Shown piece by piece: positions 5,776 to 7,341 of a stretch of 7,341 nt of DNA. The notes below the pieces were generated by a model. That model saw nothing but the letters and a program-made list of their open reading frames with translations, was not told where the DNA came from and searched no databases. The stretch comes from JBAZOJ01 sp041648755 (lineage in GTDB: Bacteria; Planctomycetota; B143-G9). Position numbers and translations under genes: made by a program. The DNA is taken from contig JBAZOJ010000188.1 in NCBI GenBank assembly GCA_041648755.1, positions 1 to 7,341 on the forward strand. The letters are read 5' to 3'. Position 1 is the stretch's first letter; every line of letters starts with the position of its first letter.

Positions 5776-7341
5776 GAGGATGTGGGCATACCCGCGAGCC
5801 CCATATCGCTTGTAGCCATTTCCCCCGGGACGTTCCTTATGGGTTCGGACATTAGCGAAGAAAGGGACAGCGACGAGAAGCCAGCCCACCGTGTGAATAT
5901 AAGTCACGCGTTCTACATGGGCGCAACGGAGATCACACAGGCGCAGTACACTGCGGTAATGACAGCCAATCCCAGCTACTTCAAGGGCGACGACCTGCCT
6001 GTGGAACAGGCCAGTTGGAACGATGCGGTTGAATTCTGCAGGCTGCTGACTGAGGCGGAGCGCAAAAAGGGCAATGTCCCCCAAGGGATGGAATACAGGC
6101 TTCCTACTGAGGCCGAATGGGAGTATTGCTGCCGCGCGGGCACAACAACCGACACCTTCTTTGGACGCGACGACTGGCGGACGCGTGACGAATATGCCTG
6201 GCTCGGAAAAAACGAAACCCATCCCGTGGGCAAGAAGAAGCCCAATCCTTGGGGATTGTACGACATGTACGGCAATGTATGGGAGTGGTGCCACGACTGG
6301 TATGGCCCGTATCCCCAGACTGCTAATCCGGCTGAGGCGGCTATCCAGTCGGATCCCGTTGGCCCGGCAATTGGCGAGTTCCGCGTAATGCGCGGAATTG
6401 GATGGAAGTATGACTATTGCGGCTCAACCAGTCGGTTCAAGGCTGCCCCGACCTACAGGGGAAGCGGAATGTGTGGCTTTCGGGTGGTACTGGCGCCGCC
6501 GCTGGTTCTTCCAACTGGAGGCAAAGTGACAGCCGGGCCTTTGCCCCTTGTCTTCATCAAGTCCGGCAGTTTCCGGATGGGCTCGGAGAACGGCAATCCT
6601 TACGAACAGCCTGTTTTCTGGGCGAAAATGACGAAGTGGTTCTTCATCGGCGCGACGGAAGTGACCCAAGCGCAGTACCGCGCCGTGATGGGCGATAACC
6701 CAAGCGAATTCAAGGGCGACGATCTTCCCGTGGAGAGCCTGAGGTGGGATGAGGCCATGGAATTCTGCCGCTTGCTGACCGAACAGGAACACAAAAAGGG
6801 AAACCTTTCCGACGGCCTGGTGTATCGGCTGCCCACTGAAGCCGAGTGGGAGTACTCCTGCCGGGCTGACGCGATGGGGGAGTACTTTTTCTCACAGGGA
6901 ATGGACGGTGACGCGAAGCTACTCGGCGACTACGCCTGGTATGAGGGCAATTCGGAAAAGAAGACGCACCCCGTGGGAACAAAGAAGCCCAATGCCTGGG
7001 GGCTGCACGACATGCATGGCAACGTTTGGGAGTGGAGCCTGAACTGGCACTCGGGCAGTCTGAAATACGGGAGAGACCCCATAGGCTGGGAAACGGGCGT
7101 GGACCGATCAGTTCGGGGAGGTTCCTGGAGAAATGCCGCTGGTGGCTGCCGCTGCGCTGTCCGCAGTGCCGTGCTGCCGTACGAGAAGTTCAATTACCTC
7201 GGTTTCAGGGTCGTAGTGGGAAGAGCGATTCCCCAGCTTCTGCAGCAACCGATTGCCCTCGTCTCCATCCAACCGGGCACATTCATGATGGGTTCCGAAA
7301 AGGGCGAGCCCGACGAGAAGCCGGTCCATCGCGTCAACATC
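5710..7341 (+). CDS. Secreted tandem SUMF1/FGE-sulfatase-domain protein, 3'-truncated by window edge
   Basis: From ATG 5710 the frame stays open for 544 codons to the last base, so the gene continues beyond the window. The N-terminus is a signal peptide: MLRP, a hydrophobic run, then an A-C-A site before Glu23, predicting release by signal peptidase I. Domains: D1 residues 30-260, D2 278-502, and the first 30 residues of D3 (from 515), ending in the usual KPVHRVNI. D1 and D2 show TE[IV]TQAQY, YRLPTEAEWEY, PN.WGL.DM.GNVWEW and GFRVV. D1 has a shortened C-terminal loop (GIGWKYDYC) and an expanded loop after DWYG; D2 has GGSWRNAAGGC. Both keep a single cysteine near the second FGE position and lack the first. 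The D1-D2 junction APPLVLP resembles the carboxyl ends of genes 2 and 3, hinting that D1 was once a terminal domain. Gene 4 lies 44 nt after gene 3 with no terminator seen. Function is unknown; an extracytoplasmic binding role is inferred. Confidence 0.92.
   Translation, partial: MLRPIAVLLILACFALRMLACAEDVGIPASPISLVAISPGTFLMGSDISEERDSDEKPAHRVNISHAFYMGATEITQAQYTAVMTANPSYFKGDDLPVEQASWNDAVEFCRLLTEAERKKGNVPQGMEYRLPTEAEWEYCCRAGTTTDTFFGRDDWRTRDEYAWLGKNETHPVGKKKPNPWGLYDMYGNVWEWCHDWYGPYPQTANPAEAAIQSDPVGPAIGEFRVMRGIGWKYDYCGSTSRFKAAPTYRGSGMCGFRVVLAPPLVLPTGGKVTAGPLPLVFIKSGSFRMGSENGNPYEQPVFWAKMTKWFFIGATEVTQAQYRAVMGDNPSEFKGDDLPVESLRWDEAMEFCRLLTEQEHKKGNLSDGLVYRLPTEAEWEYSCRADAMGEYFFSQGMDGDAKLLGDYAWYEGNSEKKTHPVGTKKPNAWGLHDMHGNVWEWSLNWHSGSLKYGRDPIGWETGVDRSVRGGSWRNAAGGCRCAVRSAVLPYEKFNYLGFRVVVGRAIPQLLQQPIALVSIQPGTFMMGSEKGEPDEKPVHRVNI

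Larger units (their letters stand above)
2..7341 (+). repeat. Array of eleven SUMF1 domain copies across four genes
   Basis: Copies lie at 2-61 (tail only), 107-781, 827-1519, 1708-2388, 2560-3225, 3274-3963, 4115-4789, 4961-5638, 5797-6489, 6541-7215 and 7252-7341 (head only). Complete copies are 222-231 residues. Boundaries were set from the first conserved strand (.G[IL].[LM]V.[IV]..[GD].F.MG type) to GFRVV. Copies diverge mostly in the loop after the FGDD/FS position and in the 33-residue C-terminal segment. Confidence 0.9.

Noticed and set aside
5433..5855. Plus-strand frame of 140 codons overlapping genes 3 and 4
   Set aside because: It is out of frame with two well-supported genes and has low-complexity composition without a family signature.
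5617..6294. Minus-strand open frame of 225 codons crossing the gene 3/4 gap
   Set aside because: It covers the strong gene 4 ribosome site and signal peptide on the opposite strand, and has no motif of its own.
1421..7215. Active diversity-generating retroelement target
   Set aside because: The fold and variable segment fit, but differences between copies include many synonymous and non-adenine changes, and no template repeat or reverse transcriptase is visible in the window. Flanking sequence would be needed to revisit this.
2..7341. Genuine sulfatase-activating system
   Set aside because: No sulfatase with a CxPxR motif is seen, and the first catalytic cysteine is missing in every complete domain.

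Overview
The window is filled by one repeated theme. Four consecutive plus-strand genes encode proteins built almost entirely of SUMF1-like domains (Pfam FGE-sulfatase, PF03781; the C-type-lectin-like fold of formylglycine-generating enzyme, EgtB and PvdO). I count nine complete domains, the tail of a tenth at the left edge and the first 30 residues of an eleventh at the right edge. No other gene type, RNA gene, insertion sequence or CRISPR array is visible.

Layout. Gene 1 (2-1537) is cut at its 5' end and carries a domain tail plus two domains. Gene 2 (1591-3990) has an N-terminal membrane segment and three domains. Gene 3 (3998-5665) has an N-terminal membrane or lipoprotein signal and two domains. 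Gene 4 (5710 to the window end) has a signal peptide, two domains and the start of a third. Gaps are 53, 7 and 44 nt, with no terminator seen, so this reads as one operon that continues in both directions. No stretch over 300 bases lacks a gene.

Function. The three visible N-termini all point to export, so the domain arrays should sit outside the cytoplasmic membrane. In true FGEs two cysteines in the C-terminal part of the domain bind copper and do the chemistry. Here the first is missing from all nine complete domains, and one domain lacks both. No sulfatase is visible. I infer that these are not formylglycine-generating enzymes but exported scaffold or ligand-binding proteins on the same fold; the ligand is unknown. 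In genes 2 and 3 the first and second domains are separated by a conserved linker made of four 11-residue repeats. Near-identical DNA blocks within and between genes show recent duplication or gene conversion.

Organism. Codons are moderately GC-rich, GTG starts are used, and exported SUMF1 paralogues are heavily expanded. This recalls the Planctomycetota-Verrucomicrobiota-Lentisphaerota group or similar environmental bacteria. That is a weak inference, since no phylogenetic marker is present.
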